DNA of 64,000 nt, taken from UBA8199 sp964507045. GTDB lineage: Bacteria > Verrucomicrobiota > Verrucomicrobiia > Limisphaerales > UBA8199. The notes beneath the pieces were generated by a model, which searched no databases, had not been told where the DNA came from, and was given only the letters and a program-made list of their open reading frames with translations. Positions 63,581 through 64,000 of this stretch are shown one piece after another; within the stretch, counting starts at the first letter, position 1; the number at the start of each line of letters is the position of its first letter. The stretch spans positions 8,573-72,572 of the forward strand of contig CAZDOO010000018.1 of NCBI GenBank assembly GCA_964507045.1, given 5' to 3'. The translations under genes and the position numbers were made by a program.

Positions 63581-64000
63581 CTATCCCGGGCTTTGAAACC
63601 GATAGTTGCCCGAGCCCACCTCAAACACGGCGCGACCTTGCTCCATGCGCAGGAATCTTACGCCACGAACCCCGAGGACGGGCTTGCCGCTTTCGGTGAC
63701 ACTCTCCACGTTCCCCGCCGGCACATAGACCGTAGCCGTGGTATTGACCGGCACGCTGAGGTCCCAGCGGAACCAGCCATCGTTGCGCTGCCAATCGCTG
63801 ACAATCAGCCCGTAGGGCGAGCGGTGCGAGGCCTTCACGAACTGCAGATCCCCCACCGGTTCCGGCTTCATGATGATGTGCTTAAAGCCCGGCTGCTCCG
63901 GGTCGGGTTTGATCCCGGCAAGATTCTCATACAGCCAGATGCCCAGGTCGCCCACGAGCATGACATGGTTGCCGGAGTTCATCGCCGGATCGGCGGTGTC
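63581..64000 (-). CDS. Alpha-L-rhamnosidase-like protein (GH78), C-terminal part only
   Basis: The open frame runs past the right edge of the window; 140 codons are visible, ending at 63581. The sequence DPAMNSGNHVMLVGDLGIWL then YENLAGIKPDPEQPGFKHII and SHRSPYGLIVSDWQ matches the end of the catalytic barrel and C-terminal beta-sandwich of GH78. It is probably exported and would release L-rhamnose from glycans. It lies 167 bp before the GH123-like gene on the same strand, so the two may form a polysaccharide-degrading unit. Confidence 0.8.
   Translation of the reverse strand, partial: DTADPAMNSGNHVMLVGDLGIWLYENLAGIKPDPEQPGFKHIIMKPEPVGDLQFVKASHRSPYGLIVSDWQRNDGWFRWDLSVPVNTTATVYVPAGNVESVTESGKPVLGVRGVRFLRMEQGRAVFEVGSGNYRFQSPG

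Overview
The window looks like chromosomal DNA of a GC-rich Gram-negative bacterium of the Verrucomicrobiota, most likely near the Limisphaerales/Pedosphaera group. This is inferred from four PEP-CTERM secreted proteins, several Tat-exported Gfo/Idh/MocA oxidoreductases, PQQ-propeller and GH-like secreted proteins, adenosylcobalamin-dependent NrdJ, and many short fold-back repeats of a kind I associate with these genomes. No rRNA, tRNA, CRISPR array, phage or transposase gene was seen.

Layout. 1-2325 (minus): end of an exopolysaccharide export operon (outer-membrane barrel, Wza-like protein, Wzz-like protein cut by the window edge). 2630-7693: secreted beta-helix protein, M64-type peptidase and a PEP-CTERM protein. 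8301-23537: TPR protein and mainly housekeeping genes (nrdJ, der, serine hydrolase, PQQ-propeller protein, 3-methyladenine glycosylase, RNase R, signal peptidase I, rhomboid protease). 23679-39943: accessory carbohydrate and secretion functions (three Gfo/Idh/MocA proteins, prepilin-like protein, propeller-type histidine kinase with response regulator, GH-like protein, DUF5009-type membrane protein, two PEP-CTERM proteins, DUF192 lipoprotein). 40632-46282: lytic transglycosylase, a single-chain xanthine dehydrogenase-like enzyme, and a Phd/PIN toxin-antitoxin pair. 46651-57212 (minus): a membrane complex operon. 57483-60019 (minus): NtrC/NtrB-like two-component pair. 60464-64000 (minus): a PEP-CTERM protein, a GH123-like protein and the end of a GH78-like alpha-L-rhamnosidase.

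The most notable gene system is the operon at 46651-56337. It has the architecture of a group 4 (Hyf/Hyc-like) energy-converting hydrogenase. However, all four cysteines expected to bind NiFe in the large subunit are replaced (CGIC-type motif reads SGDS, DPCxxC-type motif reads NLSYSG), while the proximal Fe-S ligands of the small subunit are intact. The small subunit is fused to a ferredoxin domain that has cleanly lost one of its two 4Fe-4S clusters. This fits the hydrogenase-related (Ehr) complexes. The operon adds two NuoN-like antiporter subunits, a PTS IIA (PtsN-like) gene, a zinc-ribbon gene and, at its head, a 55-residue ORF with a sigma-54-like promoter. An NtrC-type activator gene lies just upstream.

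The most notable non-coding signal is a family of very long palindromes. Two are perfect, at 7922-7990 and 40311-40385; one is near-perfect, at 60117-60189. Their arms are tandem arrays of 11-bp units. The first two share about 95 bp of conserved flank. Other fold-back repeats sit at gene ends or inside linker regions (29371-29498, 46299-46355, 47092-47126, 58927-59033).
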